30,273 nt of DNA from JAAYYM01 sp964483155 (GCA_964483155.1 CAZAAC010000030.1:1-30273); one strand, 5' to 3'; counted from the first letter of the stretch, positions 17,359 through 25,717 are shown. Notes: generated from the sequence alone by a model not told the origin. Translations and numbers: made by a program.

Positions 17359-18585
17359 ATGATTGAAAAGATTAATGAAGAGATCTATAAGCATGTATTG
17401 GAAGAAAAAGAATTGACTGTTAACTTCCAGCCTATCGTAAGCATTAGTAAAAGGAAAATGATTGGAGTGGAATCTTTACTAAGAGCTTTTTATTTTGAAG
17501 AGTTAATTTCCCCAGAGTCTTTGTTTGCATATAATGGAGAAAGCAAAAGCGTCATTAAGCTTGATCGTATTTGTCAGAAAAAGGCATTACAGGCTTATTT
17601 AGAAAATAATTTAGACACATTGCTGTTCATTAATATTGAGACCTCCCTTCTAGAATATTATCTACAACATATCACTCCGATTATTGAGACTATTAAGCAA
17701 CTAGATTTTCCACTAAATAAAATTGTAATTGAAATCAATGAGAAGCGCGCAAATAATGATAATAAAATGGTGGAGTTGGTAGATATATGTAAAGCGGCGG
17801 GGTTTGCAATTGCTTTAGATGACGTTGGCGCTGCGCATTCTAATCTCAATCGTATTGTTTTAGCAAAGCCGGATATTATTAAATTAGACCGTTCGGTTGT
17901 CTCGAATATAGACAAAGATTATTACAAACAGGAAGTATTAAGATCTATCACAGACTTGGGACAAAAGATTGGCGCAATTACGATAGCGGAAGGTGTTGAG
18001 GAAGAGATCGAAGCAGTAGCCTGTGTGAACTGCGGAGTAGACTGGTTTCAAGGATATTACTTCTCAAAAGCTATTGCGGCTGATAGCATTAGTCAGCAGA
18101 ACTTTTATGAGAACTGTAAAACAATATCCCATCATTATCACAAAAAATCAATGGAGGATATGAGTGCATTACTATCACTAGTGAATAAACGTGAGAAAGT
18201 ATTTAATAAGCTACTCGTTTATATTATAGAAAATGGATTGGTGTCTATCGAAGAAGGAATTGCTTATTTCTTAAAATGTACAGATCAAATCGAATGTGTT
18301 TATCTGATTGATAAACAGGGAAAACAGATTACAAATACAATTTTTTGTGAAAATTCTAAGTTTAAAAATCAGGAAATGTTTTCACCCATGCATAAAGGCG
18401 ATTATCATATTTCAAAGCCATTTTACAATTTTGCGCTACAGAAAAAGGAACGGCTTTATGTTAGCGTACAATATATTTCACAGGCTACGGGAAATTTTTG
18501 CCAGACACTATCAAAATGTGTTATAATAGCAGACGAAATTGTCTGTATTCTGTGTATTGATTTTATGATTCCAGAGCATATGTAG
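17359..18585 (+). CDS. YkuI-like EAL phosphodiesterase with C-terminal sensory domain
   Basis: The 408-residue protein is close in length and layout to Bacillus YkuI: an EAL domain (about 10-245) and a C-terminal PAS/PDC-like domain (about 265-408), with no membrane helix. The EAL motif reads ESLLR, still E-x-L-x-R, with Glu38. The other catalytic positions are present: Asn92, Glu125, Asp154-Asp155, Lys175, Glu211 and Gln231. It should therefore be able to hydrolyse cyclic-di-GMP. The C-terminal part contains the strand pattern YISQATGNF followed by ILCIDF, similar to PDC/Cache-type sensor domains, but its ligand is unknown. A perfect promoter and an immediate terminator precede it, so expression may depend on antitermination or leaky read-through. 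Confidence 0.87.
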   Translation: MIEKINEEIYKHVLEEKELTVNFQPIVSISKRKMIGVESLLRAFYFEELISPESLFAYNGESKSVIKLDRICQKKALQAYLENNLDTLLFINIETSLLEYYLQHITPIIETIKQLDFPLNKIVIEINEKRANNDNKMVELVDICKAAGFAIALDDVGAAHSNLNRIVLAKPDIIKLDRSVVSNIDKDYYKQEVLRSITDLGQKIGAITIAEGVEEEIEAVACVNCGVDWFQGYYFSKAIAADSISQQNFYENCKTISHHYHKKSMEDMSALLSLVNKREKVFNKLLVYIIENGLVSIEEGIAYFLKCTDQIECVYLIDKQGKQITNTIFCENSKFKNQEMFSPMHKGDYHISKPFYNFALQKKERLYVSVQYISQATGNFCQTLSKCVIIADEIVCILCIDFMIPEHM

Positions 18586-18683
18586 TTGTTGCTTTGATGT
18601 ATACTATAAGCTCTCTTTATCGGGCACAAAATGAGAGGTAATTCACAAAAAATCAGAGTATATTATTGACTGGAGAGATAAGG

Positions 18684-19541
18684 ATGGAATGGATCGAACG
18701 ATTAAACGGGGCGATAAACTATATTGAGAATCATATCTGTGAAAAAATCAATTTAGATGAAATAGCCAAAATCACTTGTTGTGGGACGTATCATTTTCAA
18801 AGAATGTTTGCGTATATGGCAGATATCACTTTATCAGAATATATACGAAGAAGAAGGATGTCTCTTGCTGCCGTAGACCTACAAAGTGGTGATTATAAAG
18901 TGATAGATATTGCACTGAAATATGGATATGATTCACCGACAGCTTTTAATCGTGCATTCAAAAGCGTACTTGGAATTGCACCTTCTCAGGCAAGAGAAGA
19001 GGGCATTATTCTGAAAGCATTCCCTCCTATTAGCTTCAATATAATAATAAAAGGAGATAGTGCAATGAATTACAGAATTGAAAAGAAAGAGGCATTTAGA
19101 ATCGTAGGAATTTCGAGACCATTGGAAAAGGAAATTGAGAAAAATTTTGAAATCGTACCACAAATGTGGCAAAAGGTAGCTATGGATGGTACGCTACAGA
19201 AATTAGCAGTCCTGATGGATGATCAGCCAATGGGAGTATTAGGAATAAGTGTATGCAACGATTTTGAGGACTGGCGGTACTTTATAGCGGTTGCCAGTAA
19301 AAAAGTGATAGATGATACAATGGAGGAGTACATTGTTCCATCATTTACATGGGCAATATTTCCTGGAGAGGGACAATGTCCACAGGCTATTCAGGAACTA
19401 GAAAAACGAATTGTGACAGAATGGCTCCCGACTTCTGGCTATGAATATGATAAAGGTCCTGATGTTGAGGTTTACATAAATGCAGATCCAGCAAATGCAA
19501 AATATGAGGTATGGATTCCAGTTGTAAAGAAGGAAGACTAG
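18684..19541 (+). CDS. AraC-family regulator with GyrI-like effector domain (B)
   Basis: The 285-residue protein has an AraC double helix-turn-helix (about 1-105, with IDIALKYGYDSPTAFNRAF) and a GyrI-like domain (about 125-285) ending in strand YEVWIPV. The WLPTSGYEYDKGPDVEVY stretch is characteristic of the effector fold. ATG 18684 is chosen because GGAG (18672-18675) lies 8 bases before it; a TTG at 18666 would precede that site. It should be a ligand-activated transcription factor. It follows the YkuI-like gene by 98 bases and precedes a third AraC-GyrI gene, but shares no obvious operator with the first one. Confidence 0.9.
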   Translation: MEWIERLNGAINYIENHICEKINLDEIAKITCCGTYHFQRMFAYMADITLSEYIRRRRMSLAAVDLQSGDYKVIDIALKYGYDSPTAFNRAFKSVLGIAPSQAREEGIILKAFPPISFNIIIKGDSAMNYRIEKKEAFRIVGISRPLEKEIEKNFEIVPQMWQKVAMDGTLQKLAVLMDDQPMGVLGISVCNDFEDWRYFIAVASKKVIDDTMEEYIVPSFTWAIFPGEGQCPQAIQELEKRIVTEWLPTSGYEYDKGPDVEVYINADPANAKYEVWIPVVKKED

Positions 19542-19608
19542 AAAAGATTCCGGCGTCAATTTATTATTTGGTGTGAAAAAGAATACACGCAAATAGGAGT
19601 TGTACAGT

Positions 19609-20442
19609 ATGATTACGAATGATGTGGTAAGTAAAAGTATTGATTATATTATGCAACATTTAGATGAGGAGATTTCTATTGCAGATGTGGCAGACTATTG
19701 TCATTTTTCAAAATATTATTTTAGCAGAGTTTTCAAGGAAAAAACAGGAGAGAGTATTTATGCTTTTATCAAACGCTCTAAAATGGAACAAAGTGCGATA
19801 AGACTTAAGGTTGAAAAAGATAAAATGATTACGGATATTGGATTTGACTATGGATATAGTCCATCAAATTACAGTTCGACATTTAAGAAGCATCATAGTA
19901 TTTCTCCTGTAGCATTCCGAAATAGTATCAATACAATTGCTGTACAGCATCCATTTACGCAGTATAAACTCACCAGGTTTCAGTCATTTGAGGAGTATAA
20001 CAAACAAATTCTAATACAAGAGCGGGACGAATTTGTGGTTATCTACGAAAGAAATATCGGAAATTATTTAGAACTGGGTAAAAATTGGTATCACTTTACA
20101 GAAAAATATAAAGAATATTTTAGAGAAGATACACTTTTAATCGAGCGGTCTTATCACGATCCATCTATTACAGATGTAGAACAGTGTTTATATGATATAT
20201 GTATGACGGTTGATGAAAATTGTGCACTTGATAATATCACAACGATTAGGGGTGGAAAATTTGCAGTGTACCGCTTTGATGGACTGATACAGGACATTTT
20301 CATCACTTTTCAAGGTATGTTTACTATTTGGCTGGCAAATAGCGGTTATGAAATGGATGAAAGATATGGATTAGGCATTTATCAGAATATTAATGAAGAT
20401 ACTATGCATGTTATAATGGAACTTTGCATACCAATTAAATAG
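19609..20442 (+). CDS. AraC-family regulator with divergent GyrI-like effector domain (C)
   Basis: The 277-residue protein has an AraC DNA-binding domain (about 1-105; ITDIGFDYGYSPSNYSSTFK) followed by a more divergent GyrI-like domain (about 135-277). That domain is recognisable from CLYDICMTVD, the GGKFAVYRFDG strand-turn, WLANSGYEMDERYG and the final MELCIPI strand. ATG 19609 has AGGAG (19595-19599) 9 bases upstream; the TTG at 19600 abuts that site and is rejected. The gene is 67 bases after AraC (B) and may be co-transcribed with it. The first helix region differs from (A) and (B), so this is not a recent tandem copy. Confidence 0.88.
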   Translation: MITNDVVSKSIDYIMQHLDEEISIADVADYCHFSKYYFSRVFKEKTGESIYAFIKRSKMEQSAIRLKVEKDKMITDIGFDYGYSPSNYSSTFKKHHSISPVAFRNSINTIAVQHPFTQYKLTRFQSFEEYNKQILIQERDEFVVIYERNIGNYLELGKNWYHFTEKYKEYFREDTLLIERSYHDPSITDVEQCLYDICMTVDENCALDNITTIRGGKFAVYRFDGLIQDIFITFQGMFTIWLANSGYEMDERYGLGIYQNINEDTMHVIMELCIPIK

Positions 20443-20470
20443 GGCAAGAATTCAGAAGTAAATAAACATA

Positions 20471-20487
20471 CTTATTATTATAATAAG
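20471..20487. promoter_or_regulatory. 17-bp perfect palindrome upstream of the cysteine-rich gene
   Basis: CTTATTATTATAATAAG is symmetric around its central base. It lies about 20 bases upstream of a candidate -35 box and fits an operator for a dimeric regulator. Confidence 0.5.
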
Positions 20488-20504
20488 AACTGTGATGTGT
20501 TTCA

Positions 20505-20549
20505 CCTTGTATTAGACAGTTTCTATGATATAAACTGTCTAATACAAGG
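20505..20549. repeat. 18-bp perfect inverted repeat overlapping a candidate promoter
   Basis: CCTTGTATTAGACAGTTT, 9 bases, then the exact reverse complement. The left arm contains TTGTAT (20507-20512), and TATAAA (20529-20534) spans loop and right arm at a 16-base spacing, so a promoter may lie inside the repeat. A T-rich run begins about 13 bases later, so weak termination for the AraC gene is the alternative. Confidence 0.75.
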
Positions 20550-20608
20550 GGCATATTAGAGTTTATTTTTTTGTTTCATAAAAGTGAGAAAAAGGAGAGA
20601 ATACTAAG

Positions 20609-21157
20609 ATGTTTGATATTAGAAAAATGCAGGAACAAGTGATCTACGGAGTAGTTAAGGGCGCGAGCGATGACGGAACAGCAAAAGAAATAGTATATGG
20701 GAAAGGTGAGATGGCTAGCACAGAGGATAATGCGACATGGGTCAAGCGTACAATGAAAAGATTGGAAAACCATTTTGATGCTCCAATTGTTCAGCTGATT
20801 AGAAGAAATTGCCAATGCGGATATGGAATGGATGAGAAATTAGCACTTTTGAAAGACTTGATAGAATTAGCATCAAGTATGGAAGAGTTCGGAAACTTGC
20901 AGAAAGCGAAAGAAGCAGGTCTTTCTTGTGAAAACGGGGAATTATACCTGCAATTTCCATTTTGTCCATGCCCAATGCTTGCAGATGTGGATAGATTAGA
21001 TACAGATACGTGGTGTCAATGCACAACTGGATATAGCAAGGTTCTTTTTGAGAAAGCATTTGCATGTGAAGTAGATGTAGAATTGTTAAAAAGTATAAAA
21101 ATGGGCGACGAGATATGCCTTATGAAAATAATTCCACAGAGCAGTGTATGGAAATAG
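20609..21157 (+). CDS. Cysteine-rich protein of unknown function with V4R-like tail
   Basis: I do not recognise this 182-residue protein with certainty. It has nine cysteines (68, 70, 107, 119, 121, 136, 138, 153, 170), several paired as CxC (NCQCG, FCPCP, WCQCTTG). The last 50 residues (GYSKVLFEKAF, then VDVELLKSIKMGDEICLMKI) resemble the tail of V4R and DUF6144-type proteins, which bind small molecules or metals; that link is from memory and tentative. No signal peptide or membrane helix is seen. ATG 20609 follows AAGGAGA. It is a single-gene unit between its own symmetric promoter region and a terminator, next to three GyrI-domain regulators and the sulfur-redox operon. Confidence 0.75.
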   Translation: MFDIRKMQEQVIYGVVKGASDDGTAKEIVYGKGEMASTEDNATWVKRTMKRLENHFDAPIVQLIRRNCQCGYGMDEKLALLKDLIELASSMEEFGNLQKAKEAGLSCENGELYLQFPFCPCPMLADVDRLDTDTWCQCTTGYSKVLFEKAFACEVDVELLKSIKMGDEICLMKIIPQSSVWK

Positions 21158-21232
21158 GTCTTTGCTCATTACTTTTGTGTGAATGCCTGTATCCAAAAAA
21201 GTTTAAAATGCAATACACAGGAAGAAAAATAG

Positions 21233-21276
21233 TAAGACGAGTATTGACTGACCTTAGTCGAGAAAGTCTTATTTTT
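21233..21276 (+). terminator. Candidate intrinsic terminator after the cysteine-rich gene
   Basis: TAAGAC pairs with GTCTTA, with an inner GACT/AGTC stem, followed by five T. It lies about 75 bases after the stop codon. The outer A-rich and T-rich flanks can extend the stem with a small bulge. Confidence 0.6.
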
Positions 21277-21428
21277 ATTGTATAGTACTTGTTATTATGT
21301 TTAAAAGAGAAAAGGAAGAAGTAGTGAAATATTTTATGTGATGTGGTTACAGATAAATGTTACAATATCACTATAATTAAAAATAGATAATCAATAATCA
21401 TAGTAATAAAAAACAGGAGGGAAAGAAG

Positions 21429-21749
21429 ATGTTTGATTTTTTAATGAAGGATAGTAGTAAGGTAATTAATGTAAATGACATAGATGATCTTATAGGTAAG
21501 GTGGAATTAATTGATATCAGAGAACCTTATGAATATAAGAGTGGAAGTATTAGGACTGCAAAAAATATTCCTATGGGGAATCTTTTAAATGCACCTGAGA
21601 AATATTTGATTAAGGACAAAGTATATTATATTTTATGCCAATCTGGTGGTAGAAGTGGTAGTGCATGCAGGCAACTCACAAAACAGGGATTTCAGGTAAT
21701 CAATGTTGCAGGTGGTGTGGGTTCTTATGTAGGTAGCAAAAGAAAATAA
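21429..21749 (+). CDS. Single-domain rhodanese-like sulfurtransferase
   Basis: The 106-residue protein is one rhodanese domain: the LIDIREPYEYKSGSI start, the active-site Cys70 in CQSGGRS, and the VINVAGGV end. The six-residue loop after Cys suits sulfane sulfur rather than phosphate substrates. No signal peptide is seen, so it should act in the cytoplasm, carrying persulfide from thiosulfate, polysulfide or a low-molecular-weight persulfide. ATG 21429 follows ACAGGAGGG. It is 25 bases before the CoA-disulfide-reductase-like gene, which carries a second rhodanese, so the two probably act on the same sulfur pool. Confidence 0.9.
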   Translation: MFDFLMKDSSKVINVNDIDDLIGKVELIDIREPYEYKSGSIRTAKNIPMGNLLNAPEKYLIKDKVYYILCQSGGRSGSACRQLTKQGFQVINVAGGVGSYVGSKRK

Positions 21750-21774
21750 CCATTCAATTTGGGAGGGAAATATT

Positions 21775-23475
21775 ATGGGACGAAAGATATTAATAATAGG
21801 AGGAGTTGCTGGCGGAGCATCAGCAGCGACAAGGCTTAGAAGGAATGCGGAGGAAGATCAGATTATCGTATTTGAAAAAGGACCTCATGTTTCTTTTTCT
21901 AACTGCTCTTTACCCTATCATTTAAGTGGAATAGTTAAAAGTGCTGAAGATTTAATTTTAGTGGATACAGAGATTTTTTTAAAGCAATATAATATTGATG
22001 TAAGAATAAATAATGAAGTAATAGCGATTGATCGGGAAAATAAGCAGGTAACTGTAAAAAATATTTTATCGGACATAAGTTATACAGAAAGTTATGATAA
22101 GCTGATATTGTCACCAGGGGCAGCGCCTATTGTACCAAGTATACCTGGAATTGAAAATGTCAATATTTTCACAATAAGAAACGTGGTAGATATTGATAGG
22201 CTAAATCAATTTGTGAAGCAGTCTAATACAAAGGAAATTGCAGTTATTGGTGGAGGCTTCATAGGGGTTGAAGCGGCAGAAAATTTAAGAAAAAACAACT
22301 ATCATATTTCTTTAATTGAAGGGACTGACCAGATACTAAGGCCGTTTGATTATGATATGGTACAGATACTACATAAAGAAATGACAGATCAAGGGGTAGA
22401 TTTAGTAGTTGATGATAAAGTGAGTAGATTTGAAAAAGATAAAGTAATATTGGCTTCTGGCAAAGAAATCAGTGCCAGTATAGTTGTCATGGCTATTGGC
22501 GTTTCCCCAGAGACTCGACTTGCAAAAGAAGCAGGAATAGAAATTGGCACAACAGGAGCAATTAAGGTAAATAAAAATTATCTGACAAATGATTCTGATA
22601 TCTATGCAGTGGGGGACGCAATTGAAGTGTATCATGCATTAACGCATAGTATGACAAAATTATCGTTAGCTGGGCCAGCTTTAAAGCAGGCAAGAAACGT
22701 GGCGGATCACATTAATCATAAAAGCACATTAAATAAGGGATATATTGGCTCTTCTGCAATCAAAGTATTTGATTATAATGGTGCTTCTACAGGTCTCAAC
22801 GAATCATTGATTCAAGTACTTAATATGAAGATTAATTATGAAGTTGTCCGGATTATCTTATCAGATAAGGTTGGACTGATGCCAGATGCAGCACCAATGC
22901 ATTTTAAACTGTTGTTTGAAGTTCCGACAGGAAAAGTATTAGGAGCACAGGCCATTGGCAAAGGTGATGTTACAAAAAGAATTGACATTATTGCGACAAG
23001 CATTAAATTTGGAGCAACGGTAGAGGACTTGAAAGACTTAGAATTGTGCTATGCACCTCCATTTACAACAGCAAAGGATATTGTGAATTATGCTGGATAT
23101 GTGGGAGCAAATCTTTTAAATGGTGAGTTTAAACAAGTGAATGTCGATAAAGTAAGAGCACTTGTTGAAAGTAATACTTTCATTATTGATGTAAGAGAGC
23201 GTGGTGAATATGCAAGAGGCCATATCAAAGGAGCAAAGAATATTCCATTAAGTGAGCTAAGAGACAGAATTGATGAAATCCCAAAAGATGAGCCGGTATA
23301 TCTTCATTGTAGAACAGGACAAAGAAGTTATAATGCAACTTTGGCACTTCAGAATTTAGGTTTTGATAATATTATTAATATTACTGGAAGTTTTCTTGGA
23401 GTATCATTTTATGAATATTATAATGACAAAAGACTGAATAGAGAAAGTATTGTGACAGAATACAATTTTTGGTAG
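21775..23475 (+). CDS. CoA-disulfide reductase-like flavoprotein fused to rhodanese
   Basis: The 566-residue protein begins with the FAD-binding GGVAGGASAATRLRR motif and has the single redox Cys44 in SNCSLPYH, as in CoA disulfide reductases. A second nucleotide-binding fold follows (about 155-180, AVIGGGFIGVEAAENL). The FAD-contact stretch around DIYAVGDA and the dimerisation domain (about 325-440) come next, then a C-terminal rhodanese (about 460-550) with Cys512 in CRTGQRS. This CoADR-Rhd layout is known from NADH-dependent persulfide or polysulfide reductases. The predicted reaction is NAD(P)H-dependent reduction of CoA persulfide or disulfide, releasing sulfide. It lies between a lone rhodanese and a CcdA-TlpA fusion in an apparent operon. 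Confidence 0.93.
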   Translation: MGRKILIIGGVAGGASAATRLRRNAEEDQIIVFEKGPHVSFSNCSLPYHLSGIVKSAEDLILVDTEIFLKQYNIDVRINNEVIAIDRENKQVTVKNILSDISYTESYDKLILSPGAAPIVPSIPGIENVNIFTIRNVVDIDRLNQFVKQSNTKEIAVIGGGFIGVEAAENLRKNNYHISLIEGTDQILRPFDYDMVQILHKEMTDQGVDLVVDDKVSRFEKDKVILASGKEISASIVVMAIGVSPETRLAKEAGIEIGTTGAIKVNKNYLTNDSDIYAVGDAIEVYHALTHSMTKLSLAGPALKQARNVADHINHKSTLNKGYIGSSAIKVFDYNGASTGLNESLIQVLNMKINYEVVRIILSDKVGLMPDAAPMHFKLLFEVPTGKVLGAQAIGKGDVTKRIDIIATSIKFGATVEDLKDLELCYAPPFTTAKDIVNYAGYVGANLLNGEFKQVNVDKVRALVESNTFIIDVRERGEYARGHIKGAKNIPLSELRDRIDEIPKDEPVYLHCRTGQRSYNATLALQNLGFDNIINITGSFLGVSFYEYYNDKRLNRESIVTEYNFW

Positions 23476-23528
23476 TGAAACAATGTAAAAAGGATATACT
23501 ATAACATAAACATGGTAGGAGGAATATT

Positions 23529-24884
23529 ATGTTGGCAGGAATAGCAGTTACAAGCAGTGTTAATTTTATACTTGTATTTTTTGAAGGAATACTATCCTTT
23601 TTTTCTCCCTGCGTAATACCTTTGATTCCAGTATACATGGGCTATTTAGCAGGTGGTGGAAAAAAGGAATATGAGGATGGCAGGATCGTATATGATCAGA
23701 AGAAAGTATTTATCTATACCATGTTCTTTGCGCTGGGAATCTCATTTGCTTTTTTTGTATTAGGGATGTCATTCACAACGCTAGGAAGATTTTTTGGAAA
23801 CAATAAACTCTTATTCACGAGAATAGGTGGCATACTGATTGTACTATTAGGCCTATTTCAGCTTGGTATATTTGAATTTACATTTTTACAAAAAGAAAGA
23901 AAAATACACATTAATCTGGCTGATAAAAAAATAAACCCTGTAATAGCATTCATAATGGGATTTACGTTCAGCTTTGCATGGACTCCATGTATTGGCCCAG
24001 CACTTTCATCTGTTCTCATTATGGCTTCTGGGGCAACGACATCACTGGCCGGTAATATGCTGGTATTTGTTTACGCGATAGGATTTTTGATTCCATTTAT
24101 AATACTGGGCCTTTTTACAACCAAAGCATTAAACTTTTTGAAATCCAAACAAAAGCTATTAAAGTATACCATTAAGGCAGGTGGAGTGATTCTTATCCTC
24201 ATGGGTATTATGACATTTACGGGATGGATGAATGGTATATCAGGGTATTTAAATTCGTTCAGCAATGGTCAACAGAATAATAGCAGTTCACAGAATGAAG
24301 TAAGTGTACAAGAGAAAGCAGATACTGCAGATGCAGAGGAGGATACAGGCGATGATGAAACTACAGTAGAGGATACGGGAAATGATGTAACGACAGCAGA
24401 GGAGACGGCAAAAGATTCTACCGATGAGGAAAGTGATGCGATTCCTGCTTTTGACTTTACGCTTATGGATCAGAATGGAAATGAACATACATTGTCTGAT
24501 TACAAAGGGAAAGTTGTGTTTATAAATTTCTGGGCAACTTGGTGCCCGCCTTGTAAAAAAGAGCTTCCGGATATTGAAGAACTATACAAGGAGTATAATT
24601 TGAACCAAGATGAGGTGGTTTTTTTGGGAATCACAAATCCAGCAAGCGCTGCATATCCAAATAATACAGATAGTGAGAAAGATGAAATTATAGCTTTTAT
24701 TGAGGAAAACGAATATACTTTCCCAACATTATTTGATGAAACAGGTGAAGTACTGAAAAATTATAATATTTCTGCTTTCCCTACCACCTTTATGATTGAT
24801 AAAGAGGGAAATGTTGTAGGATATGTACCAGGCATGATGACAAAAGACATTATGGTCAATATCATCGAACAGGTATTACAGTAA
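23529..24884 (+). CDS. CcdA-TlpA fusion, membrane thiol-disulfide reductase
   Basis: The 451-residue protein joins a CcdA/DsbD-type six-helix membrane domain (about 8-235; redox Cys28 in SPCVIP and Cys154 in TPCIGP) to an extracytoplasmic TlpA/ResA-like thioredoxin fold (about 305-451; WCPPC, Cys339 and Cys342). The joint is a 60-residue acidic Thr/Glu/Asp linker with imperfect EDTG-D--TT repeats. It should take electrons from cytoplasmic thioredoxin and pass them across the membrane directly to its own reductase domain, keeping exported protein thiols or sulfur compounds reduced. ATG 23529 follows GTAGGAGGA, 53 bases after the flavoprotein gene. The fused form removes the need for a separate partner. 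Confidence 0.93.
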   Translation: MLAGIAVTSSVNFILVFFEGILSFFSPCVIPLIPVYMGYLAGGGKKEYEDGRIVYDQKKVFIYTMFFALGISFAFFVLGMSFTTLGRFFGNNKLLFTRIGGILIVLLGLFQLGIFEFTFLQKERKIHINLADKKINPVIAFIMGFTFSFAWTPCIGPALSSVLIMASGATTSLAGNMLVFVYAIGFLIPFIILGLFTTKALNFLKSKQKLLKYTIKAGGVILILMGIMTFTGWMNGISGYLNSFSNGQQNNSSSQNEVSVQEKADTADAEEDTGDDETTVEDTGNDVTTAEETAKDSTDEESDAIPAFDFTLMDQNGNEHTLSDYKGKVVFINFWATWCPPCKKELPDIEELYKEYNLNQDEVVFLGITNPASAAYPNNTDSEKDEIIAFIEENEYTFPTLFDETGEVLKNYNISAFPTTFMIDKEGNVVGYVPGMMTKDIMVNIIEQVLQ

Positions 24885-24908
24885 AGAGTAATAGTATAAC
24901 AAAATTAG

Positions 24909-24948
24909 GCCTTCTTAGAATAGTCATTTCTAAGAAGGCTGATTTTTT
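24909..24948. terminator. Bidirectional intrinsic terminator between convergent genes
   Basis: GCCTTCTTAGAA, loop of 7, TTCTAAGAAGGC (12 bp, perfect), then six T starting three bases later on the plus strand. The minus strand also runs into a T-rich stretch, so it can end both the sulfur-redox operon and the bL25 transcript. Confidence 0.9.
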
Positions 24949-24974
24949 GCTGAGGTGGTTATAGCACGGAGTTG

Positions 24975-25559
24975 CTATATTTTTTCTTCCTCTAGTTCAT
25001 GCGTTTTTGCCCCACCAATTGAGACAATGGAAGTATCAAGAGCTAATTCCGGTGTAATACTGTCAGAGAAGGAAAGATCACCAACGGTAATGTGCTCGCC
25101 GATTTTTAGATTAGATACATCAACTGTAAAGCGATCAGGAATATCTTGTGGTAGACCTAATACAGAAATAGAATCATAATGTTTGTGCAAAAGAAGTCTC
25201 TTTGATTCAATGACATCAACTCCAGTAAAAATGATGGAAACATCACTTTTTACTTTTGTAGAGAGTGAGATTTGCTGAAAGTCCACATGATGATATTCAG
25301 TATGCATTGGCTTGATTTGAATTTCTTTTACCATAACAGTTATTAATTTGTCAGGCGATAATTTCAGCTCAAAAACTGCATTTCTACCATAAGTGCTTAA
25401 AGATTTTCTTAACTCGTCCTTTTTGACAACGACAGGAGTGGAAGGTTTACCTTTCCCACAAATATTGCCGAGGATATATCCTTGATGAATCAATTCCGCT
25501 TTTTCACTCTTTGTCATATCTGATATATCCTTGATGTTGATAATTGCTGCTTCATTCAT
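24975..25559 (-). CDS. rplY: Ribosomal protein bL25, long CTC form
   Basis: The 194-residue protein has the N-terminal L25 domain that binds 5S rRNA (about 1-95; GNICGKGKPSTPVVV and RNAVFELKL) and the C-terminal beta domain (about 100-190; KVKSDVSIIFTGVDV and LPQDIPDRFTVDVSNLKIGEHI) of the CTC/TL5 type. In Bacillus, Ctc is a general-stress protein; here no stress sigma-factor promoter was recognised and a normal sigma-A type promoter precedes it. ATG 25559 has AGGAGG about 8 bases upstream. It is downstream of the kinase gene on the same strand, but the separate promoter makes it an independent unit. Confidence 0.93.
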   Translation of the reverse strand: MNEAAIINIKDISDMTKSEKAELIHQGYILGNICGKGKPSTPVVVKKDELRKSLSTYGRNAVFELKLSPDKLITVMVKEIQIKPMHTEYHHVDFQQISLSTKVKSDVSIIFTGVDVIESKRLLLHKHYDSISVLGLPQDIPDRFTVDVSNLKIGEHITVGDLSFSDSITPELALDTSIVSIGGAKTHELEEEKI

Positions 25560-25631
25560 ATTTAAAACCTCCTACTATTTTTTTGTGTTACAACAAAAAA
25601 AGCATAAAAAAAAGTGATTGCTTCTCAACTC

Positions 25632-25659
25632 ATTATATAATAGTTAGAAAATAAGTCAA
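25632..25659 (-). promoter_or_regulatory. Promoter of the bL25 gene
   Basis: On the minus strand TTGACT (25654-25659), a 16-base spacer, and a perfect TATAAT (25632-25637). The predicted leader is about 65 bases and very A/T-rich; no known ribosomal-protein leader fold was recognised. Confidence 0.7.
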
Positions 25660-25717
25660 GCAACATAAAAAATGAATGAAAAATAAAAGAAAATAATTAA
25701 GATGTTAGAAAATATAA

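Noticed and set aside
20505..20549. 18-bp inverted repeat as the terminal repeat of a mobile element
   Set aside because: There is only a 9-base loop, no target duplication and no transposase nearby; a regulatory or terminator role is simpler.
21330..21428. Leader of the rhodanese operon examined for a sulfur-sensing operator or riboswitch
   Set aside because: Only an AT-rich stretch with a GTTACA direct repeat and a weak TTACAG-19-TATAAT promoter candidate was found; no CstR-like or other recognised site.
24955..25179. Plus-strand reading frame of 74 codons over the bL25 gene
   Set aside because: It is antisense to a well-supported ribosomal protein gene and has no family features.
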